Part shown: positions 16,997 through 25,571 of the stretch, piece after piece
How positions within the stretch are numbered: position 1 is the stretch's first letter
Layout: the number at the start of each line of letters is the position of its first letter
From: Methylococcales bacterium
GTDB taxonomy: Bacteria; Pseudomonadota; Gammaproteobacteria; Methylococcales; Methylomonadaceae
Reading direction: 5' to 3'
DNA: 40,680 nt
Assembly (NCBI GenBank): GCA_028714175.1
Contig: JAQTMV010000015.1
Span: 1 to 40,680, forward strand
Made by a program: the position numbers and the translations under genes
The notes under the pieces: generated by a model
The model's input: the letters and a program-made list of their open reading frames with translations, nothing else
What the model was told of the DNA's origin: nothing
Database searches by the model: none

Positions 16997-17108
16997 GCAC
17001 CTTCGTCCCCTCGCCTGCTGGACGACTGCACGGACGCAGGTGCGGTTGCCAAAATGGCTGGGGAGAGAGGCGATTTAAAAATACCGATAATGATGTGTAA
17101 ACACTATA
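16997..17108. repeat. Dispersed intergenic repeat, copy B
   Basis: Related to 13369-13435. It shares the flanking blocks (GCAC start, CCTGCTGGA, GCGATTTAAAAATA, AATGATGT, ACTATA) but carries an insertion of about 45 bases. The insertion includes a small GCAC/GTGC hairpin near 17028-17043. The match is by eye and would need an alignment to define its limits. Confidence 0.55.
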
Positions 17109-17121
17109 GGAACCCTCTAAA

Positions 17122-17310
17122 AACTCCCTCTCCCTTAGGGTACTAGGTATCTACAGAAGTGCCTGCTCCTTCTCCCTGAGGGAGAAGGCCGGGATGAGGA
17201 AATTATAACTAGTAGATTTTATTCTCCTCTCCCTTCTCCAGCAGGAGAGGAAGTAAGATCGATTTGCAGCTCAATTGTGTTTAAAATATAAAAAAGGTGT
17301 GTAGATACCT
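17122..17310. repeat. Mosaic of CTCCCTCTCCC-type palindromic repeats
   Basis: This stretch has several G/A- and C/T-rich palindromes. CTTCTCCCTGAGGGAGAAG lies near 17169-17187, followed by GCCGGGATGAGG. A CTCCAGCAGGAG core lies near 17236-17247. An 11-bp inverted repeat AGGTATCTACA at 17145-17155 returns as TGTAGATACCT at 17300-17310, so the unit could be a small element with inverted ends. The whole 16722-17501 spacer lacks any convincing gene. Confidence 0.5.
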
Positions 17311-17501
17311 ATGCGTAGGAGGATTAGGGTGAGTAGTACAAGTAACTGATTTTTGTACTCTCATTCCAACCCTTCGAAACTGCTCAGGGCAGGCTTCTCC
17401 CTGAGGAAGAACGGGCTTTTTTGAATTTTTAGAGATTCCCTAAGCCATTAAGCACACACTTATACCTCTTTTCCCGTCACAAACTATAGAAAAATCAATA
17501 T

Positions 17502-18329
17502 ATGACTGATCCTACCTTGTTAATACATGCACTTATCCTCGGCATCGTCGAGGGGTTGACCGAATTTCTTCCAGTCTCATCTACCGGTCATTTGATTTTG
17601 GCCGGAGAATTGCTCGGCTTTAACAACGATAAAGGCAAGGTATTTGAAATTGCTATTCAGTTAGCAGCGATTCTGGCGGTGGTTTGGGAATATCGCGCAC
17701 GGCTGTCGCATACGCTGGCAAGTCTATCTTCGGAGCCCGTTTCCCAGCGCCTGGCAGTCAATCTGATTGTTGCGTTCCTGCCGGCGGCAGTGCTGGGATT
17801 TCTGTTTTTAAAACAGATCAAGACGTATCTGTTCAACCCTATTGTCGTGGCCTCAGCCTTTATCATCGGCGGTTTATTGATTTTGTGGGCGGAGCGTCGC
17901 CAGCATGTTATTCATGCCGAATCGGTCGATGACATGACCTGGCGCGATGCGTTGAAGGTCGGCTTCGCCCAGGCGTTATCGATGATTCCGGGCACTTCAC
18001 GTTCAGGTGCTACTATTATCGGCGGGCTGTTTTTCGGGCTGTCTCGCCGTGCCGCCACTGAGTTTTCTTTTTTTCTCGCCATTCCTACGATGTTCGCCGC
18101 AACCTCGTATGACGTTTACAAAAACCGCGATTTGTTCAGCGTTGATGACATCCCGTTATTTGCTGTCGGCGGCACTGTGTCATTCATTAGCGCATTCCTG
18201 GCTGTGCGCGGCTTGATACGTTTTATCAGCCGGCACGATTTTACTGTATTCGCGTGGTATCGCATCGCCTTCGGCGTGCTGGTGTTAATCTCGGCACAAA
18301 TGGGCTGGGTGGATTGGGGTAGCCACTAG
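17502..18329 (+). CDS. uppP: Undecaprenyl-diphosphatase UppP (BacA)
   Basis: An integral inner-membrane enzyme that dephosphorylates undecaprenyl pyrophosphate, recycling the lipid carrier for peptidoglycan and surface polysaccharides. The 275 residues match the family (E. coli 273). The signature [14 protein letters not shown] is at residues 17-30, with Glu17, Glu21 and His30 as candidate active-site residues. The second conserved motif PGTSRSG is at 163-169. About seven to eight hydrophobic segments are visible. The start [10 protein letters not shown] is the first in-frame Met. It follows a repeat-rich spacer and is probably transcribed alone. It is unrelated in function to the plus-strand cytochrome upstream. 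Confidence 0.97.
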   Translation: MTDPTLLIHALILGIVEGLTEFLPVSSTGHLILAGELLGFNNDKGKVFEIAIQLAAILAVVWEYRARLSHTLASLSSEPVSQRLAVNLIVAFLPAAVLGFLFLKQIKTYLFNPIVVASAFIIGGLLILWAERRQHVIHAESVDDMTWRDALKVGFAQALSMIPGTSRSGATIIGGLFFGLSRRAATEFSFFLAIPTMFAATSYDVYKNRDLFSVDDIPLFAVGGTVSFISAFLAVRGLIRFISRHDFTVFAWYRIAFGVLVLISAQMGWVDWGSH

Positions 18330-18476
18330 CCGTCCGGTCTTAGTGTCTTCGTTGCAACTGAGTGCGTGGGTAAATTTCTCGTAAGCTGAGAGCAAATCTA
18401 TCTTGCTTGAATTCTGATTTAAGTTGAACACTGATTCTGGTTTCAAGCTGAACACTTTTGCGATTGACGCTAAAGG

Positions 18477-18605
18477 TTTGGCATCATTAAACAAGGCAAT
18501 TTGGATTCGGCTCAACAAGCAATAACTATCGCTTTAACCCTATCCCCGACCGTGCAACAGCGTGCGAAAATTCAGGCGAAGTATTCGGAGCAAAAGGCGA
18601 CGTAA
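18477..18605 (+). pseudogene. Possible C-terminal remnant of an unidentified coding sequence
   Basis: An open frame without a start codon, beginning after a TAA at 18474 and ending TAA at 18603-18605, reads GNLDSAQQAITIALTLSP followed by VQQRAKIQAKYSEQKAT. This looks like a TPR-like C-terminal helix pair and has plausible protein composition. It could be the tail of a lost gene, since nothing upstream continues it. The evidence is weak, and chance is possible. Confidence 0.25.
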
Positions 18606-18613
18606 GTAAGGCC

Positions 18614-19624
18614 TCAGACTATCCTGTAAAAGTCTTTATACCATTCAACAAAGTTCTTAATGCCTTCTTCCAGCTCAGTCCCCGGCCTATAGCCCAGATC
18701 GTTCACTAAATCCGAAACATCGGCGTAGGTATCCGGAACGTCGCCTTGCTGTAAGGGCAGCAAGTTTTTTATTGCTTCTTTACCCAAGCACTTTTCCAGC
18801 GTCTCGATAAACGTCAACAAATAGACAGGATTATTATTGCCTATGTTATAGACCCTGTAAGGCGCCCGGCTTGTACCCGGATCAGGATGATCACCCGACC
18901 AGTTGGCATTAGCCTGTGCCGGCTTATCAATAACCCTGATGACACCCTCAACAATATCATCTATATAGGTGAAATCACGGCGATGATTACCGTAATTAAA
19001 CACATCTATCGGTTTTCCTTCAAGGATATTACGGGTAAACATAAACAGTGACATATCAGGCCTTCCCCAAGGACCGTAAACGGTAAAAAAACGCAAACCG
19101 GTTGTCGGCAACCGGTAAAGATGACTGTAGGTATGAGCCATCAACTCATTGGCTTTTTTACTGGCCGCATAAAGAGAAACAGGGTGGTCGACATTGTCAT
19201 GAATAGAAAACGGCATATTGGTATTCGCCCCGTAAACCGAGCTGGAAGAAGCATAGGCCAAATGTTCTACGGCATTATGCCTGCATCCTTCCAATATATT
19301 GATGAAGCCGACGATATTCGAGTCTATGTAAGCATGAGGATTTGTTATTGAATACCTGACTCCAGCCTGAGCAGCCAGATGCATGACTCTTTGGAACTTT
19401 TCCCTGACAAACAAGGCTTCTACGGCAACTCTATCTGCTATGTCAAGTTTTACAAATTTAAAACCGTCGCAATCTATTAGCCGCTCTAACCTTGCCTGTT
19501 TCAAATTGACATCGTAATAATCGTTAAGATTATCGATTCCGACAACTTCATCACCGCGTTCCAATAATCTAATGGCTAGCATTGAACCTATAAATCCAGC
19601 CGCTCCTGTTACCAATACTTTCAA
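18614..19624 (-). CDS. UDP-glucuronate 4-epimerase-type SDR
   Basis: A 336-residue extended short-chain dehydrogenase/reductase. The NAD site GAAGFIG is at residues 7-13, and the catalytic YAASK places Tyr152 and Lys156, with the serine cluster at 126-129. The N-terminal [16 protein letters not shown] and the later [13 protein letters not shown] and [12 protein letters not shown] are hallmarks of UDP-glucuronate 4-epimerases (CapI/LpsL/WbnF type), which make UDP-galacturonate for capsule or lipopolysaccharide. No other polysaccharide gene is adjacent, so the product it serves cannot be told. The start [10 protein letters not shown] is unambiguous. It is transcribed away from the receiver-Hpt gene across a 303-base spacer. 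Confidence 0.9.
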   Translation of the reverse strand: MKVLVTGAAGFIGSMLAIRLLERGDEVVGIDNLNDYYDVNLKQARLERLIDCDGFKFVKLDIADRVAVEALFVREKFQRVMHLAAQAGVRYSITNPHAYIDSNIVGFINILEGCRHNAVEHLAYASSSSVYGANTNMPFSIHDNVDHPVSLYAASKKANELMAHTYSHLYRLPTTGLRFFTVYGPWGRPDMSLFMFTRNILEGKPIDVFNYGNHRRDFTYIDDIVEGVIRVIDKPAQANANWSGDHPDPGTSRAPYRVYNIGNNNPVYLLTFIETLEKCLGKEAIKNLLPLQQGDVPDTYADVSDLVNDLGYRPGTELEEGIKNFVEWYKDFYRIV

Positions 19625-19818
19625 AATATTCTCCCAATTAATATCTATGAATTATTCCGCAATCAATTCAGCAAGAGCTCTGCATAAGTCGTTCTTAATA
19701 TATCAAAATAATTTTACCAGACTTTCCCGTCAGCGAATCCGTATAATCTACTGTTCATATTATTTTTTTAATTCTTGCTCTGTTTCCGATATCCTATAAA
19801 GAGAGATAAATCGCACCC

Positions 19819-19853
19819 ATATACTCTTGGCCCGGCAAAAAAGAAGAGTATAT
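19819..19853. promoter_or_regulatory. Perfect 10-bp inverted repeat in a divergent spacer
   Basis: ATATACTCTT (19819-19828) and AAGAGTATAT (19844-19853) are perfectly complementary, separated by 15 bases. They lie within the 303-base region between the divergent epimerase and receiver-Hpt genes, about 75 bases before the latter's start. This could be an operator or an RNA hairpin. The remainder of the spacer is A/T-rich, with no other clear signal. Confidence 0.4.
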
Positions 19854-19927
19854 AATTATATGTTACTTCTGAAAATACAATCCTCTTTCCTCTGATAGAT
19901 TGCTGGCCTGAACGGTAAAAAAATCAA

Positions 19928-20659
19928 ATGTCATTAACATCCCATCAGCAAGAACATTTTCTTATATTAGTTGCTGAAAACGATATTGACAGTTCATTAT
20001 TTGAGCTTCAATCAGATCAGCATTGTTGCAGCGTTGTTTTGACGAAGGCACAAAATGAAACTTCAACACTGCTTAACACCCTCTCATTCGATCTGATCCT
20101 GTTAGACTTCGGGTTTATCAATCTTGTTAAAGCGGCTGATTGCATAAACAAGCAAACACCTGTTATTGCCATCATTGATTCTGCAAGTAACAGCCAGAAA
20201 CAAACTATCATCGCTACGGGCTTTGACGATTATCTAATCAAGCCGGTTACGAAATTTAAGCTCAAGGACATTATCGACCTCTGGCAGATAAAAAATACTC
20301 CAACACCCGCTTTTGACTATATTCTGGCTATTCTTAATGCAACTCAAAATAACCGTTACCTTACTTTAACTATTTTTAATAAACTGTTCGCAGAATTGCC
20401 CCAGCAAATAACCGCTATCAAAGATACTCTGGTGCATCAGCGATACCCATTGGCCGAAGAAATCACTCATAAATTACATGGCTCGGCGAGCTTTTGTGGT
20501 TTGACAGCCATTCAAAAATCGGCAAGCTCACTAGAAAACTGTTTGATAAATAAAGATTATTCTGCTATTAACCGGCATTTTCTATTATTACAGCAAAGTA
20601 TTCTGAACCTTATTAATCAACAAAAAACAATACTGGCATTATTAAACAACACTATTTAA
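19928..20659 (+). CDS. Stand-alone receiver-Hpt phosphorelay protein
   Basis: A 243-residue cytoplasmic protein. It has a response-regulator receiver domain (about 10-118) joined to a histidine phosphotransfer domain (about 140-230), without kinase or DNA-binding parts. Receiver landmarks are Asp60 in DLILLD (phosphoacceptor) and Lys105 in DDYLIKP. The usual acidic pair near residue 18 reads AENDID. The Hpt motif HKLHGSA has His181 as the phosphorylated residue and resembles the C-terminus of BarA/GacS hybrid kinases (HKLHGS). The arrangement suggests a shuttle between a separate hybrid kinase and a final regulator, possibly Gac-type; that is inference. A bidirectional terminator follows immediately. 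Confidence 0.85.
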   Translation: MSLTSHQQEHFLILVAENDIDSSLFELQSDQHCCSVVLTKAQNETSTLLNTLSFDLILLDFGFINLVKAADCINKQTPVIAIIDSASNSQKQTIIATGFDDYLIKPVTKFKLKDIIDLWQIKNTPTPAFDYILAILNATQNNRYLTLTIFNKLFAELPQQITAIKDTLVHQRYPLAEEITHKLHGSASFCGLTAIQKSASSLENCLINKDYSAINRHFLLLQQSILNLINQQKTILALLNNTI

Positions 20660-20661
20660 AC

Positions 20662-20694
20662 CAATAAAAAAGCCCTTTAAGGGCTTTTTTATTG
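20662..20694. terminator. Bidirectional intrinsic terminator
   Basis: A near-perfect palindrome with GCCCTT and AAGGGC arms is flanked by A and T runs on both sides. It lies between the plus-strand receiver-Hpt stop and the minus-strand fimV stop, so it serves both convergent transcripts. Confidence 0.93.
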
Positions 20695-20712
20695 CTATAT
20701 TACAAACACAAG

Positions 20713-22998
20713 CTATTTCAAACTATCAAGCAGCACTTGAGCTGTCATTTGTTGTTCTGGCGAACCCTTCTCAAGCACTTCCGTGGCAATATCCTTGGCC
20801 GCATCAGAGTCGTTCATATCAATATAAGCCATCGCCAGATCAAGCTTCGTTTCCAGTTCATCCATGCCAACCAAATCAGAATCCTGTCCATACGATCCGG
20901 CTAACGGCATATCAAAATCAAATTCAAAATCAAGATCGCCCTCAAGGAGATCATCTGAGATACTATCATTCAAGCCAGAGGATTTATCGGTTGAAAACTC
21001 AATACTCTGATAACCTTCGTCAATGTCATTTGCAACGCTTAAATCAATGTTGCCGTTCCCCTTTTCTTTAACAGGAATTGCACTCAAATCAAAATTAATA
21101 CTTTCGTTATTCTTCCACGTATCATCCAGAACGCCATCCTCAAAGGAAGCTAGATCAAAATTCAATAAATTATCTGCTGCCTCGGAAACTTCATTATGAT
21201 CCTCTTCAGAAGAAAACAATCTTGAATCCGGACAGATCTGACTGCCCATTATCGTCACTTTTGCCCAGAACTCAACATCATCCTTTTTACCAGTCTCGGC
21301 CAATTCGCTGGCATAGGCTTCAAAAGCCTGACTATTTTCTCTGGAATAAAAAATTTCCAGGAGTTTCAATTTGCATTCATTGCGGTCAGGCTGAGCTTTA
21401 AGAGTGACCCGCATCAGCTCTTCCGCTTGTTGATAACGGCCATAAGCCATATAAACATCAGCCTCGGAAACCGGATCGAAGTCAGTCTGATCAGTATCAA
21501 ATGCGTCAATATCGGCAAAGATCATTTCACTTAGAAAAGAGCTCATATCCGCTGCTTTATCTATTTCACAAGCAGCGCTATTTTTATTAAGTGACGGAGA
21601 AATTATCTCCTTGGCTTCATACATGTTACTTATAGTTGATGCAACGAACGGGGGTTGGCTATTTGTTTCTTTACCAATCTTGCGATTACGCTGCCAAAGC
21701 CAAGCAAACAACGACAATGTTCCCGTGCCTATACCGCCAATCCATAAAAAATAAGGATCCGAAAAATCGCCTGCTTCGGATTCCTGTTGAACCGGTGGCT
21801 TAACAATAGGTTGAGCTGGATTTTGTGAAACCACCGGAGCGGCAATCCCGGCTTGACCAGGCGCTGCTTGAATAGCTTGCGCCTGAATAACAGGCTTCGC
21901 CTGGGGCAGGTTTTGCAAAGCGGCAAGTTGCAGGTCTTTTAAAGTGATTGTTTGTTGCATCATAGCCAACTGTTTTTCAAGCTCAGCTACCTTGTCTTGC
22001 AGCGCATCGTCTACCGGAGATGCGGCGACAGCCTCTTGGTCAGCTATTTCAGAAGGTGCCGGTAACTCATCCACGGCTGTATTGTTAAGGGTTACCTGCT
22101 CATTTTCAGGAGCCCCCTCAACGCTTTCAGACCCAGGTGCTACTATAGGAGCAACCTGCGTTAGCTGATTATTTGTGGCCTCTTTCTTAGCGCTTGCCAT
22201 TGCAATCGGAGTTTGGCTTAGGCGGTTTTTCCAGTCTTTTGTTTGCTGCTTGATTTCAGCCAGCGCCTGTTTTCGTGAAAACTTTAAAATAACCTCTCTA
22301 TCCGGAATCTTCAGCGTCTTGCCGCTCAATAAGGCATTCATATTATCCTGATAGAACGCAAGAGGATTTGCTTCATATAATGCAACCGTCATTTGTTCAA
22401 CAGAAATATCCTCCTGCCTGTTTGTCCGTTCTGCAATCTTCCAGAGCATATCATTTCTTCCAGTCGGGCCATATTCACTCGCTCCGCCTGTACTATTTTC
22501 AGTTTCTGCCTGCTGTCTTTGCAGTGTCTGACGTTGAAGAGTAGCATCCTGTTCCGGCTCATAACTTTCGGAACTCGCTACAACGGGAATAGTTACTTTC
22601 TTATAGACCTCAGGAGGATCCACCAGCACAGTAAATTCGCGATACAGATTACCTTTTGGCCAGCTCACTTCGAGCAGGAAATCCAGGAAAGGCTCTTTTA
22701 CCGCTTCATATGAACGGAGCTTGATAAGCACCGAACCATTAGCGCCGACTACTTTTGTAAATTTAATTTTCGATAAAAAAGTGGCCCATGGCACTCCCGC
22801 TTCATCAAACTTATCCAGGGAGGCTAAATTTACCTTTATGTCAGATGCTGTTTCACCCGCCGATAAAACTAATGAAATCTCGGCATCCAGATTCTGATTA
22901 AGCGCTGACTGCAATTTGATATCGCCAATCCCTAATGTATAGCCACTAGCTGGAGCCAGTAACGATACTACCGCTAGAGTTTTGGTTAAATTGCGCAC
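20713..22998 (-). CDS. fimV: FimV/HubP-type polar organiser protein
   Basis: An inner-membrane protein that anchors polar complexes, needed in relatives for type IV pili and twitching and in HubP for pole organisation. The 761 residues have the full FimV layout. A signal peptide ends near residue 20 and is followed by the FimV N-terminal domain with TLGIGDIKLQSALNQ. A LysM-like peptidoglycan-binding region lies at about 180-235 and a coiled coil at about 330-365. A single membrane segment is at about 415-435 (GGIGTGTLSLFAWLW), followed by an acidic cytoplasmic tail. The C-terminal FimV domain lies at about 710-761 (ELETKLDLAMAYIDM). The repeat-rich linker is Pro/Gln rich. It is 70 bases downstream of asd and often neighbours asd in gammaproteobacteria. 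Confidence 0.93.
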   Translation of the reverse strand: MRNLTKTLAVVSLLAPASGYTLGIGDIKLQSALNQNLDAEISLVLSAGETASDIKVNLASLDKFDEAGVPWATFLSKIKFTKVVGANGSVLIKLRSYEAVKEPFLDFLLEVSWPKGNLYREFTVLVDPPEVYKKVTIPVVASSESYEPEQDATLQRQTLQRQQAETENSTGGASEYGPTGRNDMLWKIAERTNRQEDISVEQMTVALYEANPLAFYQDNMNALLSGKTLKIPDREVILKFSRKQALAEIKQQTKDWKNRLSQTPIAMASAKKEATNNQLTQVAPIVAPGSESVEGAPENEQVTLNNTAVDELPAPSEIADQEAVAASPVDDALQDKVAELEKQLAMMQQTITLKDLQLAALQNLPQAKPVIQAQAIQAAPGQAGIAAPVVSQNPAQPIVKPPVQQESEAGDFSDPYFLWIGGIGTGTLSLFAWLWQRNRKIGKETNSQPPFVASTISNMYEAKEIISPSLNKNSAACEIDKAADMSSFLSEMIFADIDAFDTDQTDFDPVSEADVYMAYGRYQQAEELMRVTLKAQPDRNECKLKLLEIFYSRENSQAFEAYASELAETGKKDDVEFWAKVTIMGSQICPDSRLFSSEEDHNEVSEAADNLLNFDLASFEDGVLDDTWKNNESINFDLSAIPVKEKGNGNIDLSVANDIDEGYQSIEFSTDKSSGLNDSISDDLLEGDLDFEFDFDMPLAGSYGQDSDLVGMDELETKLDLAMAYIDMNDSDAAKDIATEVLEKGSPEQQMTAQVLLDSLK

Positions 22999-23068
22999 GC
23001 TGCTCTCCTTTACACTAATTACCGCAGTCTAATTACCGCGAACAGTTAAATATAAAGACAAGCTTAGC

Positions 23069-24091
23069 CTAGATGTAATTTTTTACCAGTTCTTCTGCTA
23101 TTTGCACACTGTTTAGTGCAGCGCCTTTCCGGACATTATCACTTACCACCCACAAATTAATACCTTGCGGATGTGATATATCTTCCCTGATACGCCCTAC
23201 AAAGACATCATCCTTACCTGATGATTCAGTCACAGCCGTCGGATATCCACCGTTGACGCGCTCATCCAGCACTGTTACGCCTGGCGCCTTTTCCAGCAAC
23301 GCCCTTACCTTATCGACATCAATTTTTTTAATCGTCTCAATATGCACCGCCTCGGAATGGCCGAAAAAAACAGGCACTCGAACCGCTGTTGCATTAACTT
23401 TAATGTTTGCGTCACCAAGAATTTTTTGGGTTTCCCATACCATCTTCATTTCTTCTTTGGTATAGCCGTTATCCATGAAAACATCAATCTGCGGCAATAC
23501 GTTAAAGGCAATCTGCTTCGGATAGACAACGGGGGTAATCGGTTGCAAATTAAGAATCTTGGCAGTTTGCTTGCCCAGTTCTTCTATGGCTTCTTTACCA
23601 GTCCCTGAAACCGCTTGATAAGTACACACATTGATCCTGGTAATGCCAACCGCATCATAAATAGGCTTTAACGCAACTAGCATCTGAATGGTTGAACAAT
23701 TCGGATTGGCTATAATTCCACGATTTTTATAATCTGCGATTTTTTCTGGATTTACTTCAGGTACAACCAGAGGAATATCATCGTCATAACGAAACTGTGA
23801 GGTGTTATCAATAACAATGCATCCAGCAGCAGCCGCTTTTGGCGCATAAACTTCAGAAACAGATGCTCCCGGAGAAAATAAACCAATTTGCACTTTAGAA
23901 AAATCAAAAGTTGCCAAATCTTCCACTTTTAACGAAGCACCTTTAAATGGCATTCTTTTACCCGCTGAATTACTGCTGGCTAAAGCATAAACCTCGCCTA
24001 CCGGAAAATTACGCTCTTCCAGAATTGCCAGCATGGCTTCGCCTACTGCACCCGTCGCACCAACAACCGCAAGGTTATAAACTTTACTCAT
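23069..24091 (-). CDS. asd: Aspartate-semialdehyde dehydrogenase
   Basis: Reduces aspartyl phosphate to aspartate semialdehyde with NADPH, the branch point to lysine/diaminopimelate, threonine and methionine. The 340 residues match the gammaproteobacterial type. The N-terminal GATGAVGEAM loop binds NADP, and the active cysteine lies in NPNCSTIQML (about residue 133). ISHPQGINLWVVSDN near the C-terminus is typical. It lies where leuB-asd is usual, but leuB is missing and only a leuC-leuD remnant precedes it. Whether asd is still read from the leu promoter or has its own in the 105-base upstream spacer is not visible. Confidence 0.96.
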   Translation of the reverse strand: MSKVYNLAVVGATGAVGEAMLAILEERNFPVGEVYALASSNSAGKRMPFKGASLKVEDLATFDFSKVQIGLFSPGASVSEVYAPKAAAAGCIVIDNTSQFRYDDDIPLVVPEVNPEKIADYKNRGIIANPNCSTIQMLVALKPIYDAVGITRINVCTYQAVSGTGKEAIEELGKQTAKILNLQPITPVVYPKQIAFNVLPQIDVFMDNGYTKEEMKMVWETQKILGDANIKVNATAVRVPVFFGHSEAVHIETIKKIDVDKVRALLEKAPGVTVLDERVNGGYPTAVTESSGKDDVFVGRIREDISHPQGINLWVVSDNVRKGAALNSVQIAEELVKNYI

Positions 24092-24196
24092 TGACTTGTA
24101 CCCTTTTGTTATAGCTAAAATATCTCATGAGATACTGATTTTTTGCATACCCTTATCGGATGAATATCAGCGCTACGCACATTGTTATAAGCGCTA

Positions 24197-24583
24197 TCAA
24201 TCCACAAATAACCAGGGCGCCCGTTTGGCCCGTTCAACCTCGTAAGCTTTAATCTTATCAGCATGTTGCAACGATAACGCTATATCATCCAGGCCATTCA
24301 GCAAGCGATGCTTACGGGTTTCATCAACATCAAAAGCAATTGCTCTGCCGTTTGGTGTCGTTATCAGTTGCGCTGCCAAATCGATGGTCAGCCGATAGCC
24401 CGTGACCAGTTCTTTAAATAAACTATCTTCAAAATTTCTATTTGATGTCGACGCACAACGCTCACCTGCTTCCAGACGATCTGCGTTCATCGCAAGACAC
24501 ATGGAACAACCCGGCTCACGCCATTCGAAACCGGCATCGACAAAAATCTTATCCAGCATAATAGCTGTTTCATATGGTTGCAC
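24197..24583 (-). pseudogene. Fused leuC-leuD remnant (internal deletion)
   Basis: The 128-residue frame joins two truncated genes. Residues 10-52 match the C-terminal part of LeuC ([17 protein letters not shown] through [13 protein letters not shown]), which carries the last cluster-binding cysteine region. From residue 53 it matches the C-terminal part of LeuD ([14 protein letters not shown] through [11 protein letters not shown] and [13 protein letters not shown]). The junction is near 24428/24427 and is in frame. The last about 20 residues of LeuC, the first about 130 of LeuD, and almost all of LeuC are gone. No ribosome site or credible start precedes the GTG at 24583, and the upstream residues do not resemble LeuC. 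LeuB is absent between this and asd. Isopropylmalate isomerase cannot be made from it. Confidence 0.85.
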
Positions 24584-24619
24584 CGCAAAAGCGGCTGGTT
24601 AAAGTAAAAATCAGCACAG

Positions 24620-24685
24620 GGATGACACGAACACAACTGTTATAAAATATAAAATCCGTGTAATTTTGCTCTATCTGTGTCATCC
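24620..24685. repeat. Separated 9-bp inverted repeat near the leu deletion
   Basis: GGATGACAC (24620-24628) and GTGTCATCC (24677-24685) are perfect inverted copies 48 bases apart in the 134-base spacer between adk and the leuC-leuD remnant. They may be a hairpin or ends of a small element, and their position close to the deletion is suggestive only. Confidence 0.35.
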
Positions 24686-24717
24686 GAGAGTCATTTATAC
24701 GCATTGAAATTCACACC

Positions 24718-25392
<675 letters not shown>

Positions 25393-25506
25393 CTAAAAAT
25401 AGTAAGTTAAGCTGCCACAAAAAAAGGCCTTATGACTGTAAAAAAAACATGATTGCATATTTTATAACACAACATATTTAATCTCTTGTAAAAATACAAT
25501 TAGACC

Positions 25507-25536
25507 TTGGCAATGTAGTAGGTCAAGCTTTATTAT
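25507..25536 (+). promoter_or_regulatory. Candidate sigma-70 promoter of sucA-sucB-lpd
   Basis: TTGGCA (25507-25512) and TATTAT (25531-25536) are separated by 18 bases, 35 bases before the sucA start. The rest of the 215-base adk-sucA spacer is A/T-rich. This is a pattern match only. Confidence 0.4.
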
Positions 25537-25571
25537 AAAGACAAACCCTGTGCAGAATAAATTGGATATCC

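Noticed and set aside
18285-18518. A 77-codon minus-strand frame downstream of uppP
   Set aside because: It overlaps the uppP end and has no homologue that I can recognise; the spacer shows no other support.
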